A DNA stretch of 64,000 bases from an uncultured Bacteroides sp. (GCF_963677715.1 NZ_OY782495.1:1364001-1428000), one strand, 5' to 3'. Positions 45,801 to 54,541 are shown, numbered from the stretch's first letter. Translations and numbers: made by a program. The notes: generated from the letters alone by a model not told the origin.

Positions 45801-46389
45801 CATACCAGAGATAGAACGAACCGGAATAGCCCATGAAATTAAAATTATAGATGTCGGGGTCCAATTCATAATGTGACGAATTAAATTGATTATAAAATAT
45901 CGGCCTTTTATATTGATCTATAAAAAATTGCAACTGCATAGCGGATTCACTCATACAGTCTGAATAAATTCGAGCGAATCCGAACAAATCAAATCCAGTA
46001 GAAGGAGAAGCGGGAGATTGTACAAATTCAGGCACATCATCCGGAATGCCTCGTATTTCTCTTGTGATAACTCCGCCTACGTTCAATATCCAATCATGCC
46101 CGAGAGGTCCTGAACGGCTATTAGCTTTAAAACCATTAGATGCATAATCCAAGGAAATAGGAAGTTCAAAATCATTATCCTTATACGTATAGAAAGGAAT
46201 ACTATAATTTACAGTTCCGGTATAGAGAGAAGCACCTATTTTGCCATAACGCATAAACTCGTACGTCTGCCAAGTAGGTATCTGAGGATCTGTATTTCGC
46301 ATTGAAATATCCAATTGAGCTTGTACTGTATCTATACAGAAAAGAAAGAGTGCAAGCAAAAATAGAAGAATCTTTTTTTTCATACACAA
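42817..46389 (-). CDS. Large exported Rhs-like protein with PKD-like domain, head of the Rhs locus
   Basis: 1190 residues with a signal peptide (KKKILLFLLALFLFCIDTVQA). The N-terminal part (YGKIGASLYTGTVNYSIPFYTYKDNDFELPISL, then GPLGHDWILNVGGVITR) is the typical opening of Bacteroidetes Rhs-related surface proteins. The middle has a few YD repeats (YFDYDGWGRLKSIED). Residues about 996-1086 form a PKD/Ig-like domain (GGSGNYEYLWTLKNAAG) followed by a beta-rich C-terminal domain. It has no Rhs core and no toxin tip. Same strand, 37 bases before the toxin gene: probably co-expressed as a partner, carrier or shell protein (inference). Confidence 0.8.
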   Translation of the reverse strand: MCMKKKILLFLLALFLFCIDTVQAQLDISMRNTDPQIPTWQTYEFMRYGKIGASLYTGTVNYSIPFYTYKDNDFELPISLDYASNGFKANSRSGPLGHDWILNVGGVITREIRGIPDDVPEFVQSPASPSTGFDLFGFARIYSDCMSESAMQLQFFIDQYKRPIFYNQFNSSHYELDPDIYNFNFMGYSGSFYLWYDGKIKIFNATGASKGVKIQYNYSSGSFVDSIIITTPDGYKYVFIKNEYTISETNGVKKKTVLTWKLYTISAPNERLIKLYYGADMPQTQYIPQTNYYFMTCAYSDEYNTISNHLVLNTQSIYSSRLDSIIITGGTKVRFSYIDSLTQEKYISSNQIKAVSGYTGLVKKITIVRNDTLIKECALFYKYPTLLSSGAVGNKTPFLGSAQISGEGSYAFNYYGLTNRYFPYLGSFSFDHWGYYNGKNDALSPIDMTNYLSNDSEYNETLSTTIKNPDANFSIIGMLERISYPTGGFSELYYEPHTYSAKVVRNSQNAFKPILTQTGNEVTGGIRINKVVNYDSSGIKSDSLSYIYVGSNGLSSGIQINAPRYGVKYSAFDNQNVEKYVDYYSSSNNIYDYTGTHIEYSCVKEKKSDNSYIDYYFTNSLNYPDTLYEASNLIPVPSYMSNSNLYTYAYFTVNSYPQSLANILTPITSYQHKRGHLWHKETRDVNGLLLKDEITYYEFPVVSQVYTPKVVGEAYMSSCFKAVDHQIASTSVSDYEVTHQINKRTSFVYNSKGQTTSTRSTTSVGDSLITQYAYVTDLSPAPISGIYKNMLDNNVINYPIQEKVYLKKGGTLKQISSKRYTYINPNAGNLCLVRPSMIENWNQDDTWTVALKYNVYDSMGNVLETEDSKGSHTAFLWSYGGQYLITKVENATYSAANTALSSVGLVSGSALSSMSAPDAAVINKLRQLDSNLPASSVYIYKYSPLVGLLENVAPNGLSSYFDYDGWGRLKSIEDSNHKQTNLYKYNLSTMKPLTAGFSSSSSYVVGTTNSFTASASGGSGNYEYLWTLKNAAGNVLYNSTTSPSTVSITFSQLGTMSLTCKVIDTVTQEEVDCVKTFTVTTAPIQFTNVSETHDVSSGYHYIEGYITCTEATTIEFYLDCRAPQSKLYIGNSSYSFTGHKVESLTKTLSAGSTLVKIVITNAVAEVEASLCISSATQPIGSNSCLYLYSD

Positions 46390-46471
46390 TATTTTTCATG
46401 AAACAATATAATCTATACCATGGAAAAAGTATTTCTAGAAGTAAAAATATTCGTTTTATTTCAATAACGAT

Positions 46472-46611
46472 GTTATCGCAACGTTATCATTTTCATCTGG
46501 CAATGTTATTTTTATGTTACTATTTTTATATAAAAGAAACCTCTACTTCACCTTCAAAACAAGGAGAATAGAGGGCAGAAGGAACTATTTTAACGTTAAC
46601 GCAATGTTAAC
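46472..46611. promoter_or_regulatory. Paired 17-base motif upstream of the Rhs operon
   Basis: GTTATCGCAACGTTATC at 46472-46488 and GTTAACGCAATGTTAAC at 46595-46611 fit GTTAWCGCAAYGTTAWC, with 123 bases between their starts. Each is a pair of GTTAWC half-sites spaced 11 bases apart, one helical turn. They lie about 85 and 205 bases upstream of the start of the head gene, where a regulator operator would be expected. No regulator is known to me for this motif. Confidence 0.35.
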
Positions 46612-47104
46612 AAGAGCCTATAGATTATCTCTACATGTAATTAATGAAAAGGATGAATAATAAAAAAGGATATTTTTCATTGCCAAGACGTCTGAAGTTG
46701 AATGCTCAGTATGTTGTCTATCCATTTTTCTCAGTACCGTTTTTCTTTTATTTTTCTTTTGAATTCTCTAAGCTATTAGGGAAGGAGTAATCTCGAGTTA
46801 TTTTGGTCAACGTACTACCCCCCCACTTAATAAAAAAAGCATTTTGATCTTCCATCTTCCACCTTTAGTGTTGAAAAGCTTTGCTAAAGGCCATTCCAGA
46901 GGTGGAAGATGAAAAATTTATCTTCCACCATCATCTTCCATCTTCCACCTTGTGCCGTTTCCTATATGAAATCACTACCCAAGTGTGCCGCACCCGATGC
47001 TTGCTTGCCAACCGAATACACGTTTATTTGCGCTTTCCTACGCCCATAGGAAGCACATCGCACACACAAACTAACCTGATTCTTCGGTTTATACTTCTCG
47101 GTTT

Positions 47105-47174
47105 ACAGCTGAAAACCCATGAGCCTTCATCTTCGGGCCCATGGGTTTTCAGCTGTAGGCTCATGAGCCTACAG
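47105..47174. repeat. Two adjoining palindromes
   Basis: A perfect 17-bp inverted repeat (47105-47121 and 47140-47156, arms ACAGCTGAAAACCCATG) with an 18-base loop is followed, with a 4-base overlap, by a perfect 22-bp palindrome (47153-47174) centred on CTCATGAG. They lie about 40 bases beyond the stop of the epimerase gene. They may act as a terminator-like structure for the mannan operon, although no T-run follows on the minus strand side. Confidence 0.6.
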
Positions 47175-47215
47175 ACGTAAAATGACATGCGTAAGCTTTC
47201 GCAAACGGTTAATGC

Positions 47216-48406
47216 TTATATACGTTCCATTACTTCCATGCACATCCGCCCGTTGTGGTACGGGCATTTCCAGAAGCCGGCTTTGTCGTCTTCACGGTTT
47301 ACGGTACCATCGGCACGAATGCTCCAGAACCATTCGCCGTTTTCACGGTCTATAAGGTGAGATTTGATAAAGTTCCAGCAGTCAAGGGCTTTGTTCAAAG
47401 CTTCTTCATCGCCAAAGTGTTGATAGAGATTCAGGTAACCAACCACTGTTTCGGCTTGCACCCACCAGTGCCGGTCGGCATCGAGGTGGCCATTATCGAG
47501 ATTTCTTTCGTAAATCATCCCCGCACCCGGAGTAAATCCATCGGCAGCTGCATGAGCAATCTGCCGCACAAGAGGTTCAACGGTAGCAAGTAACTCTTTG
47601 TCGCCCAGTTCGATAGCCGCTTCATGAATGAGCCAGGATGCTTCAATGTCGTGCCCGTAAGAGATAATGTTGTACTTGTTTTCCCAATCATCATTGAAGA
47701 ACAGTTGCAAGTGATGATTGCCTTTATTAAGTATCTTATCAGTAAAGAGATAAATGAGGTTTCGTAATTGCTTCTCCAGCCGTTCATCCTTCCAAACCCG
47801 ATAAAGGTTGGTGTAAGGTTCCAGAATGTGCAGATGCGTATTCATCGTCTTCCGCTCGTTGGCATCTTTATCGCTCAGTCGCACATCCGCCATCTCGCCC
47901 CACCCACGGGTCAGCGCCTCACAATAGCCATTCTTATCGGCATCAAAACTATGAGCCTCGATGCTTTCGAACAGATGAATGGCGTAAGTAAGCGCTTCGG
48001 TATCCGATGTGGCACGATAATATTCACTTAATCCATAGATGGCAAAACCAATGGCATAAATCTGCTTCTTGGTATCCAGTGGTTCTCCCTTATAATCAAG
48101 AGACCAGTAAATGCCGCCAAACTCTTTATCATAAAAGGAATCAATAATCGTTCGTTTGGCGCGGGTAGCCATCTGCAGATATTCATCCCGATGCAAAAGG
48201 CGATAGGCAGCCGAGTAAGTCCACAAGATACGGGCATTCAGAATAGCTCCTTTTTCAGCCTCGGGCATCAGCTCTTCCGTACCGGTGATGCGACCATAAA
48301 AGCCCCCGTTCACTTCATCGACCATCTTATTCATCCAATAAGGCAGAATGTTGCCGGCAAGTACCTCTTCCATTTCAGAAGCAAGCACAGAGATCATCTT
48401 TTTCAT
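47216..48406 (-). CDS. AGE-family epimerase, probable mannobiose/cellobiose 2-epimerase
   Basis: 396 residues, cytoplasmic, (alpha/alpha)6-barrel N-acylglucosamine/cellobiose 2-epimerase family. Visible signatures are NARILWTYSAAYR, GGIYWSLDYKG, SYGHDIEASWLIHEAA with the catalytic His, a second His-rich strand DADRHWWVQAETV, and WKCPYHNGRMCMEVMERI at the end. In the B. fragilis mannan pathway the equivalent enzyme converts beta-1,4-mannobiose to mannosylglucose for the GH130 phosphorylase. The same gene neighbourhood here supports that assignment over renin-binding-protein-like enzymes. The start overlaps the symporter stop (ATGA). Confidence 0.87.
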   Translation of the reverse strand: MKKMISVLASEMEEVLAGNILPYWMNKMVDEVNGGFYGRITGTEELMPEAEKGAILNARILWTYSAAYRLLHRDEYLQMATRAKRTIIDSFYDKEFGGIYWSLDYKGEPLDTKKQIYAIGFAIYGLSEYYRATSDTEALTYAIHLFESIEAHSFDADKNGYCEALTRGWGEMADVRLSDKDANERKTMNTHLHILEPYTNLYRVWKDERLEKQLRNLIYLFTDKILNKGNHHLQLFFNDDWENKYNIISYGHDIEASWLIHEAAIELGDKELLATVEPLVRQIAHAAADGFTPGAGMIYERNLDNGHLDADRHWWVQAETVVGYLNLYQHFGDEEALNKALDCWNFIKSHLIDRENGEWFWSIRADGTVNREDDKAGFWKCPYHNGRMCMEVMERI

Positions 48407-49833
48407 CTTTCTTTTCTTTTTGCTTCAAGCTCTTCAGTAATTACTTTCATTTTCTTTTCGCTCAGCGGATACATGCTGATAAAGAATACCGATAGTACGG
48501 TTCCTATAGCAGGGAGGAAACTGAGAAACATCTTGATGCCATGAATGGTTTCTTCGCTCTGCACTACATTGGCCTTAAAGCCATAGTAAGCAAGCAACCA
48601 GCCGGTAATTGCACTACCAATGGCCCAGCCGAACTTCTGACTCATAGAAGAGGAAGAGAAGATGAGGCCGGTAGCCCGATTGCCTGTTTTAAGTTCCGAA
48701 TAGTCGGCACAATCGGCGTACATAGACCATAGCAAGGGGAAGATACTACCTGCACAGATGCTGATGAGTATCTGGAAAACAAAGATCAACGCCAGGTCGC
48801 CCTTACCAAACCAATAAAAGATGATGCTCAGCACAGTGGCAATGAACATGGCTCCCATATAAGTCATCTTCTTGCCGATGCGATTACTTACCGGTGCGGC
48901 CAGAATAACTCCTACTATATTGGCCGCCTGCCCTACTGCGAGATAAAATCCGCTCAACACAAACGATATGCCAAAGAAAGAAACCGTTGCATAATCAGTC
49001 TCAATCACAAAATATTTAAAGTAATAAACCGTTGCTCCGTCGCGAATGGAATTGAACACAAGGGCTGCCACTCCGGCACCCAGCAATATCCACCAGGGTT
49101 TATTATCAAACAAATTCTTCAAATCTTCTTTCAGGGAATTCTGTGTCTCTTTTATCGGCCTTACACGTTCCTTGGTAAAGGCAAAACAAAAGTAGAACAG
49201 CACGGCGCACATCACCGCTATCACACAAACAGCGATCGTCCAGCCCCGTTGTTCATCGGCAGGCGTTGCACCGCCACCGCTGAAGAAATTGGCCATGGGC
49301 ATGAACAGCAACAAAGCAATGAAGCTGCCTATATAAGCAAACGTCATGCGATAGGCGGAAAGGGTATTGCGTACTTTCGTATCGGGACTCATCACTCCCA
49401 GTAAAGAGGCATAGGGAACATTGATGCCGGAGTAGACCATCATCATCAGTGAATAGGTTACATAAGCATAAATCAATTTTCCGGTATTGCTGAGCGAAGG
49501 GGTGGTAAACGTAAAAATACCAATTAGCGCAAAAGGGATTGCCAGATAGAGCAAATACGGGCGAAACTTCCCCCAACGGCTATGAGTTCTATCGGCCACT
49601 ATACCGACAATGGGGTCGAAAGCGGAATCCCAGATACGAGTAATAAGAAACATGGTACCTACCATTGCTGCCGGAAGTCCGAACACATCGGTATAGAAAA
49701 TCATGAGATAGGAACCGAACAACTTCCAGAACATAGACGAAGCCATATCTCCAAATCCATATCCAATCTTCTCTTTCAGTGTCACCCGCTCTTTGTTGGC
49801 AAAAAAAAGGCCGGCTTTATTTATCATATTCAT
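48403..49833 (-). CDS. GPH-family sugar:cation symporter
   Basis: 476 residues, 12 hydrophobic segments, MFS superfamily of the glycoside-pentoside-hexuronide (MelB-like) type: KIGYGFGDMASSMFWKLFGSYLMIFYTDVFG at the N-terminus, then DPIVGIVADRTHSRWGKFRPYLL with the acidic cation-site residues of helix 2 and the basic loop. Located between the phosphorylase and the epimerase, it presumably imports mannobiose or short manno-oligosaccharides across the inner membrane. ATG 49827 is an alternative start. Confidence 0.88.
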   Translation of the reverse strand: MNMINKAGLFFANKERVTLKEKIGYGFGDMASSMFWKLFGSYLMIFYTDVFGLPAAMVGTMFLITRIWDSAFDPIVGIVADRTHSRWGKFRPYLLYLAIPFALIGIFTFTTPSLSNTGKLIYAYVTYSLMMMVYSGINVPYASLLGVMSPDTKVRNTLSAYRMTFAYIGSFIALLLFMPMANFFSGGGATPADEQRGWTIAVCVIAVMCAVLFYFCFAFTKERVRPIKETQNSLKEDLKNLFDNKPWWILLGAGVAALVFNSIRDGATVYYFKYFVIETDYATVSFFGISFVLSGFYLAVGQAANIVGVILAAPVSNRIGKKMTYMGAMFIATVLSIIFYWFGKGDLALIFVFQILISICAGSIFPLLWSMYADCADYSELKTGNRATGLIFSSSSMSQKFGWAIGSAITGWLLAYYGFKANVVQSEETIHGIKMFLSFLPAIGTVLSVFFISMYPLSEKKMKVITEELEAKRKER

Positions 49834-49857
49834 CTTTGCTTTTCATGTACAAATCTG

Positions 49858-51048
49858 CTATTTTTTATCGGGAAATTGCCTAACAATCCCTAAATTCTTT
49901 TTAATCATTTTAGTTAACGTCTCTACCGAAGTCGAAGAACTCAAGCCGTCTTCCGGAGTATTCATGCAGTAATCCACCAATTTATCTATCGTAGAAGTAG
50001 CCACGTGCATGCGGGTATCCGAAGAGGCATAATAGATGAAAACTGTTCCGTCTTCATCGGCTATCCAGCCATTGGAAAAAAGTACATTAGACACATCGCC
50101 GATGCGTTCTTCTCCCTGCGGAGCAAGAAGATAGCCCGCCGGAGCAGCAATGACTTTCGTAGGGTCGGCCAGCGAGGTCATATACATATAGAGAACATAG
50201 CGAAGCCCTGCAGCGCAACCACGCACCCCATGTGCCAGGTGCAGCCAGCCTTTCGCTGTTTTGATGGGATGTGGCCCCTCTCCGTTCTTTACTTCCTTAA
50301 CGGTATGGTAATATCGATGATCGATAATGACTTCTTCTTTTACCTCTGCATGTGTAATATCATTAATCAGTGCCCAACCGATTCCTCCGCCACTGCCTGT
50401 ATCAATAAAGCCATCTTGCGGACGGGTATACAAAGCATATTTACCTTCAACAAACTCCGGATGAAGCACTACATTGCGTTGCTGACTCTTTGTCTTCAAA
50501 TCCGGCAAACGCTCCCAATTGATCAGATCTTTGGTACGAGCAATGGCAGCTGTTGCAGTAGCCGATGAAAGATCGCCTTCGGGTGCCTTACTATTATGAC
50601 GCTCTGCACAAAAAAGCCCGTATATCCAGCCATCTTCGTGAGCCGTAAGGCGCATATCATAAATGTTGGTGGCAGGAATCACATCCTCGGGCATGGTAAT
50701 CGGATAATCCCAAAAGCGGAAATTATCGATTCCATTGGGACTTTCGGCCACAGCAAAAAATGATTTGCGATCAGACCCCTCCACACGCACCACCAACAAA
50801 TACTTCCCGTTCCACTTTATAGCTCCCGCATTCATCGTGGCATTCATGCTAATACGTTCTACCAAATAGGGATTTGTTCCTTCGTCTAAATCATATCTCC
50901 AGAATATAGGTGTGTGTTCAGCTGTAACTATCGGGTATTTATAACGGGTAACAACTCCGTTTCCACCACTAACCGGTTCATTTTTTCTGGATAGAAAAGC
51001 TTCATTTTGCGTTAGCAGTTTTGCCATTTTGTCTTTAAACAAACTCAT
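49858..51048 (-). CDS. GH130 phosphorylase, probable 4-O-beta-D-mannosyl-D-glucose phosphorylase
   Basis: 396 residues, cytoplasmic five-bladed beta-propeller of family GH130. Segments ISMNATMNAGAIKWNGKYLLVVRVEG, NIYDMRLTAHEDGWIYGLFCAERH (with the Asp that acts as proton donor in the family) and DTGSGGGIGWALINDI fit the mannosylglucose phosphorylase subgroup. It converts mannosylglucose and phosphate to mannose 1-phosphate and glucose. Its neighbours (GH26 mannanase, symporter, epimerase) are exactly the partners of the B. fragilis pathway. No signal peptide is present. Confidence 0.87.
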   Translation of the reverse strand: MSLFKDKMAKLLTQNEAFLSRKNEPVSGGNGVVTRYKYPIVTAEHTPIFWRYDLDEGTNPYLVERISMNATMNAGAIKWNGKYLLVVRVEGSDRKSFFAVAESPNGIDNFRFWDYPITMPEDVIPATNIYDMRLTAHEDGWIYGLFCAERHNSKAPEGDLSSATATAAIARTKDLINWERLPDLKTKSQQRNVVLHPEFVEGKYALYTRPQDGFIDTGSGGGIGWALINDITHAEVKEEVIIDHRYYHTVKEVKNGEGPHPIKTAKGWLHLAHGVRGCAAGLRYVLYMYMTSLADPTKVIAAPAGYLLAPQGEERIGDVSNVLFSNGWIADEDGTVFIYYASSDTRMHVATSTIDKLVDYCMNTPEDGLSSSTSVETLTKMIKKNLGIVRQFPDKK

Positions 51049-51073
51049 AATTGATTGTTTTTATCATTATTTA

Positions 51074-52192
51074 TTAGTCATATAAATGCTTCAAATCTTT
51101 CACGAAAAGCGTTTGGGGCATTTTATAAAATCTCACAAAATCAGTAGCGGAGACTTGCCCGGGATAAGGAGCATAATAGTGATTCTTTCGTTCGCGGGCA
51201 TTGCGCCACACCAATACATAACTTATCGGATATCGGCTGATAACGGGAAGAAGAGTCTGCGTCCACCAAACAGAATCGGGAATTGTTTCAAACCCCGTTT
51301 CGGTTATAGCAATGGGTTTATTGTGCGCCCGGCCTACCTGTTCGAGAATAGTAAGCGCTTTATCCATTTGCTGAATATATTGCTCACGATCAAACTGATA
51401 ACAGTCGAAGCCTAACAAATCAATGATGTCATCTCCTGGATATTTTTCAAGATATTCGGCACAGGTGGCATATCCGGATCCGGGGGAATAGGCATAGAGT
51501 ACATTATGTACATTCCTTTCTTGCAAACGATTGTACGTCATCCGCCAAAGAGCTTTATATTGTTCCGGCGTACAGCCTTTTTCTCCCCACCAAAACCAAC
51601 TGCCCGTATGCTCGTGCCAGGGACGAAAAAGCACAGGCACTTTTACTCCGCTTTCTGTTTGAAGAGAATTTATAAAAGCGGCAACCGCATCCAACCAGCC
51701 GAGAAATTTCTCATGATTCAGTCCGCCGGAAACGATGGAGGCCACTACTGTAGTATCGCTTACATCCCAGGCATCTTTCCCCGTGGCCGGATTATCGAGA
51801 TGCCAGCTCAATGCACTCATTCCACCACGATTATACTGAGCAATGATTTCCTTGCGTATTCTGTTAAACGGAACATTATCCAGACTTTTATCACCTCCCA
51901 ATTCGATATGGCCCAAATCAAAGGACATCACTGCCGGATAATCGCCGCAAACACTTTTTACATCGCTACGGTTTTCATCACCATCCCAGCCAATGCCATA
52001 GAGCGGATCGTCGTGATGACCAAACATAAATCCTTGTTCGGGCATTTTTTTCAGATTAGCTAAAAGGTTTTGCGTTTGGGGCGTTCGCAACGAATCCGAT
52101 AAAACTTCAGATCGTGCATTCCCTGCCTGACTATAAAGCGGAACCATTCCTAAAGCAAAAAACAACCTGATAATTACCGATTTATTTTTCAT
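51074..52192 (-). CDS. GH26 endo-beta-1,4-mannanase
   Basis: 372 residues with a signal peptide (MKNKSVIIRLFFALGMVPLYSQAG). GH26 catalytic residues are visible: the acid/base Glu in VLFRPWHEHTGSWFWWG and the nucleophile Glu in KPIAITETGFE. Substrate-side motifs include GHHDDPLYGIGW near residue 58 and SALSWHLDNP. It hydrolyses mannan or glucomannan to mannobiose outside the cytoplasm. It lies 12 bases after the GH3 gene and 25 bases before the GH130 gene. Confidence 0.92.
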   Translation of the reverse strand: MKNKSVIIRLFFALGMVPLYSQAGNARSEVLSDSLRTPQTQNLLANLKKMPEQGFMFGHHDDPLYGIGWDGDENRSDVKSVCGDYPAVMSFDLGHIELGGDKSLDNVPFNRIRKEIIAQYNRGGMSALSWHLDNPATGKDAWDVSDTTVVASIVSGGLNHEKFLGWLDAVAAFINSLQTESGVKVPVLFRPWHEHTGSWFWWGEKGCTPEQYKALWRMTYNRLQERNVHNVLYAYSPGSGYATCAEYLEKYPGDDIIDLLGFDCYQFDREQYIQQMDKALTILEQVGRAHNKPIAITETGFETIPDSVWWTQTLLPVISRYPISYVLVWRNARERKNHYYAPYPGQVSATDFVRFYKMPQTLFVKDLKHLYD

Positions 52193-52204
52193 AATTACTT
52201 GCCT

Positions 52205-54502
52205 TTATTTTACAACAAATGTTTCTTTCAGTAATGAATCATCGGCCGAAGAGCTGCCTATCATAACAATAAACTCGCCCGGCTCTATTCCCCACTTCAT
52301 GTTTTTATCATAAAAACCCAACTTATCGGGAGTAATAGTAAATGTAACGACTTTACTTTCGCCCGCCTTTAGCGAAACACGTGCGAAATCTTTCAATTCC
52401 TTTACCGGACGGGTAACGCTGCTATACGTATCACGCAGATACAATTGTACAATTTCAACACCACTGCGACTGCCTGTATTAGTAACCTTCACACTAGCCT
52501 GCAGATGCTCTCCTTTTTGAATTTCTTTGGCTGAAAGTTTCAGGTCGCTATACTTGTAAGTGGTATAGGAGAGCCCAAAGCCAAACGGCCAAAGCGGAGT
52601 ACTTGGTTTCACGGCATACGGATGAAAATATTGTGACGGTTTATGATTGTATATCATCTGCAACTGCCCCACACTGCGGGGAATGGTTATAGCCAGCTTA
52701 GCCGACGGATTGACTTTTCCGTATAATATTTCGGCTACAGCCTGACCTCCGTACATGCCCGGTGCCCATGCCTCTATAATAGCAGGCAGATGCTCCGCCG
52801 GCCATTCTACACCCAACGGACGACCATTTATAAGAATCAGAATAGTCGGCTTTCCGGATGCCGCAATTTTCTCAATCAGCTCATTCTGTAACCCGACAAG
52901 GTTTATGTCCGAACGATCCGTGTCTTCTCCGTCCGTGCGCTCCGTCCAGCGAAAACGCATCATATATTCACCGGCCACCACAATATTCAAATCGGCATCT
53001 TTGGCCTGAGTTGCAGCCTCAGCCACTTTATCCGGATTCATGTTGCGAGGATCCCAGCCCTGATCTACAAAATTAAATTTTGTATCGGGCGCCACTTGCC
53101 GCAACCCTTCGAGTATAGTGGTTACATTTTCTTCTTTTTGAACGGCACTCCAATCTCCCAGAATATTCATATCATTGGCGTTGATGCCCGTTACCAGTAC
53201 CTTTTTATACTTCGTTACATCCAAAGGAAGCAATCCGTCGTTTTTAAGTAATACGATGCCGTTACGAGCAGCCTCTAACGCCGTTTTGCGATGCTCATCA
53301 CTCAGACGTATCTTCATGCTTTGAGCCTCATCGGCAAAAGGCTGTTCGAATAAACCCAGACGGAACTTTACCGTTAAAATGCGACGCACCGATTCATCGA
53401 TACGAGATTCTGGAATACGCCCTTCTTTAACCAGCTCAACGACCATCTCATTCCAGTGTATGCCATGCATGTGCATATCCATACCCGCCATAATAGATTG
53501 AAAATAAGCTTCTTTCTCGTTTTCGGCCGTGGCATGTAAATCATGAATATGCTCTATATCCATCCAGTCGCTTACCACAAATCCCGGAAACTTCCATTCT
53601 CCGCGCAATACATCCTGCATCAGCCATTCATTACTATGACAGGGGATGCCATTTAGCTCATTGTGAGCAGTCATCAGCGACATAGCTCCGGCCTCTACTC
53701 CCGCTCTAAAAGGTGGAAAGAAAACTTCACGCAATGTCCGTTCCGATAAATCGGCCGGTGAACCGTTTGTTCCATTGATTGGTTCACTGCCGCCCACAAA
53801 GTGTTTGATACAAGCTAAAACATCCTCATTACTGTTTAAATGACCCTGATAACCTTTAACAGACTCTGCTCCCATCAATGAGACCAGATAAGGATCTTCG
53901 CCGTACGTTTCCCCCACTCTGCCCCAGCGGGCGTCGCGGGCCACCTCTACGTTAGGATTAAACGTCCAGTGCAGGTTCATTGCCCGCATCTCTTTTGCCG
54001 TTTGGCGGGCAATTTTATAAGCCATCAATGTATCAAACGAACAGGCCAGATTAATATTAGTAGGGTATACTGTATTATCGGGTGCATTGGCATTACCATG
54101 AATGGCGTCGATACCAAATATGATAGGAATTTGAAGGCGACTCTTCATGGCCAATGATTGCAGATAATTGGCTTCTTTCAGGGTCAGGACATGCAGAAAA
54201 GAACCGATTCGTCCCTCCTCCGTCCATTTTATAATATCATCTGTAGTTGTACCGGGATAGAAAGCATTGGCCGTATTATTTTTTAATTGATCTACGGTCA
54301 TTGAAGCCTGAGCAGCTTTAATATGTTCAAGCCCGACAAACTGATCCATCTGTCCCACTTTCTCTTCAAGAGTCATCCGGCCAATCAAATCCTCAACCCG
54401 ATCTTTTACCGGAGCAGAAGGGTCTTTATAAAGTTCTTTCTTATCGGCAGAACCACCACTTACCGAGACTGTTATAGCCATTGCAATTAAGAAATTTTTC
54501 AT
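52205..54502 (-). CDS. GH3 exported beta-glycosidase
   Basis: 765 residues, BglX-like periplasmic GH3 enzyme: signal peptide, (alpha/beta)8 domain with FGIDAIHGNANAPDNTVYPTNI, ARDARWGRVGETYGEDPYLVS, CIKHFVGG and the nucleophile Asp in FPGFVVSDWMDIEHIH, then the alpha/beta sandwich and a C-terminal fibronectin-III-like domain. It is the first gene of the mannan operon and probably removes terminal glucose (or mannose) from glucomannan oligosaccharides. A promoter candidate lies 40-70 bases upstream. Confidence 0.92.
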   Translation of the reverse strand: MKNFLIAMAITVSVSGGSADKKELYKDPSAPVKDRVEDLIGRMTLEEKVGQMDQFVGLEHIKAAQASMTVDQLKNNTANAFYPGTTTDDIIKWTEEGRIGSFLHVLTLKEANYLQSLAMKSRLQIPIIFGIDAIHGNANAPDNTVYPTNINLACSFDTLMAYKIARQTAKEMRAMNLHWTFNPNVEVARDARWGRVGETYGEDPYLVSLMGAESVKGYQGHLNSNEDVLACIKHFVGGSEPINGTNGSPADLSERTLREVFFPPFRAGVEAGAMSLMTAHNELNGIPCHSNEWLMQDVLRGEWKFPGFVVSDWMDIEHIHDLHATAENEKEAYFQSIMAGMDMHMHGIHWNEMVVELVKEGRIPESRIDESVRRILTVKFRLGLFEQPFADEAQSMKIRLSDEHRKTALEAARNGIVLLKNDGLLPLDVTKYKKVLVTGINANDMNILGDWSAVQKEENVTTILEGLRQVAPDTKFNFVDQGWDPRNMNPDKVAEAATQAKDADLNIVVAGEYMMRFRWTERTDGEDTDRSDINLVGLQNELIEKIAASGKPTILILINGRPLGVEWPAEHLPAIIEAWAPGMYGGQAVAEILYGKVNPSAKLAITIPRSVGQLQMIYNHKPSQYFHPYAVKPSTPLWPFGFGLSYTTYKYSDLKLSAKEIQKGEHLQASVKVTNTGSRSGVEIVQLYLRDTYSSVTRPVKELKDFARVSLKAGESKVVTFTITPDKLGFYDKNMKWGIEPGEFIVMIGSSSADDSLLKETFVVK

Positions 54503-54541
54503 GATTGATAATCTGTTTCAATACGATATATAATAGAGACA

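Larger units (their letters stand above)
46390..47215. other. Gene-free region upstream of the Rhs locus
   Basis: About 825 bases between the start of the Rhs operon and the 3' end of the mannan operon. It contains no convincing gene. It holds two copies of a 17-base motif (46472 and 46595), a 19-base direct repeat of CT-rich sequence (46847-46865 and 46933-46951), and two nested palindromic structures (47105-47174). The promoter of the Rhs operon should lie in the left half, but I could not settle on one. Confidence 0.7.

Noticed and set aside
39381-46389. Type VI secretion as the delivery route of the Rhs toxin
   Set aside because: The Rhs protein and its partner have Sec signal peptides, lack a PAAR domain, and no VgrG, Hcp or other T6SS gene lies in the window.
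21108-46389. Insertion sequence or integrase responsible for the array
   Set aside because: No transposase or integrase frame and no flanking terminal repeats were recognised; junctions show only short microhomology.
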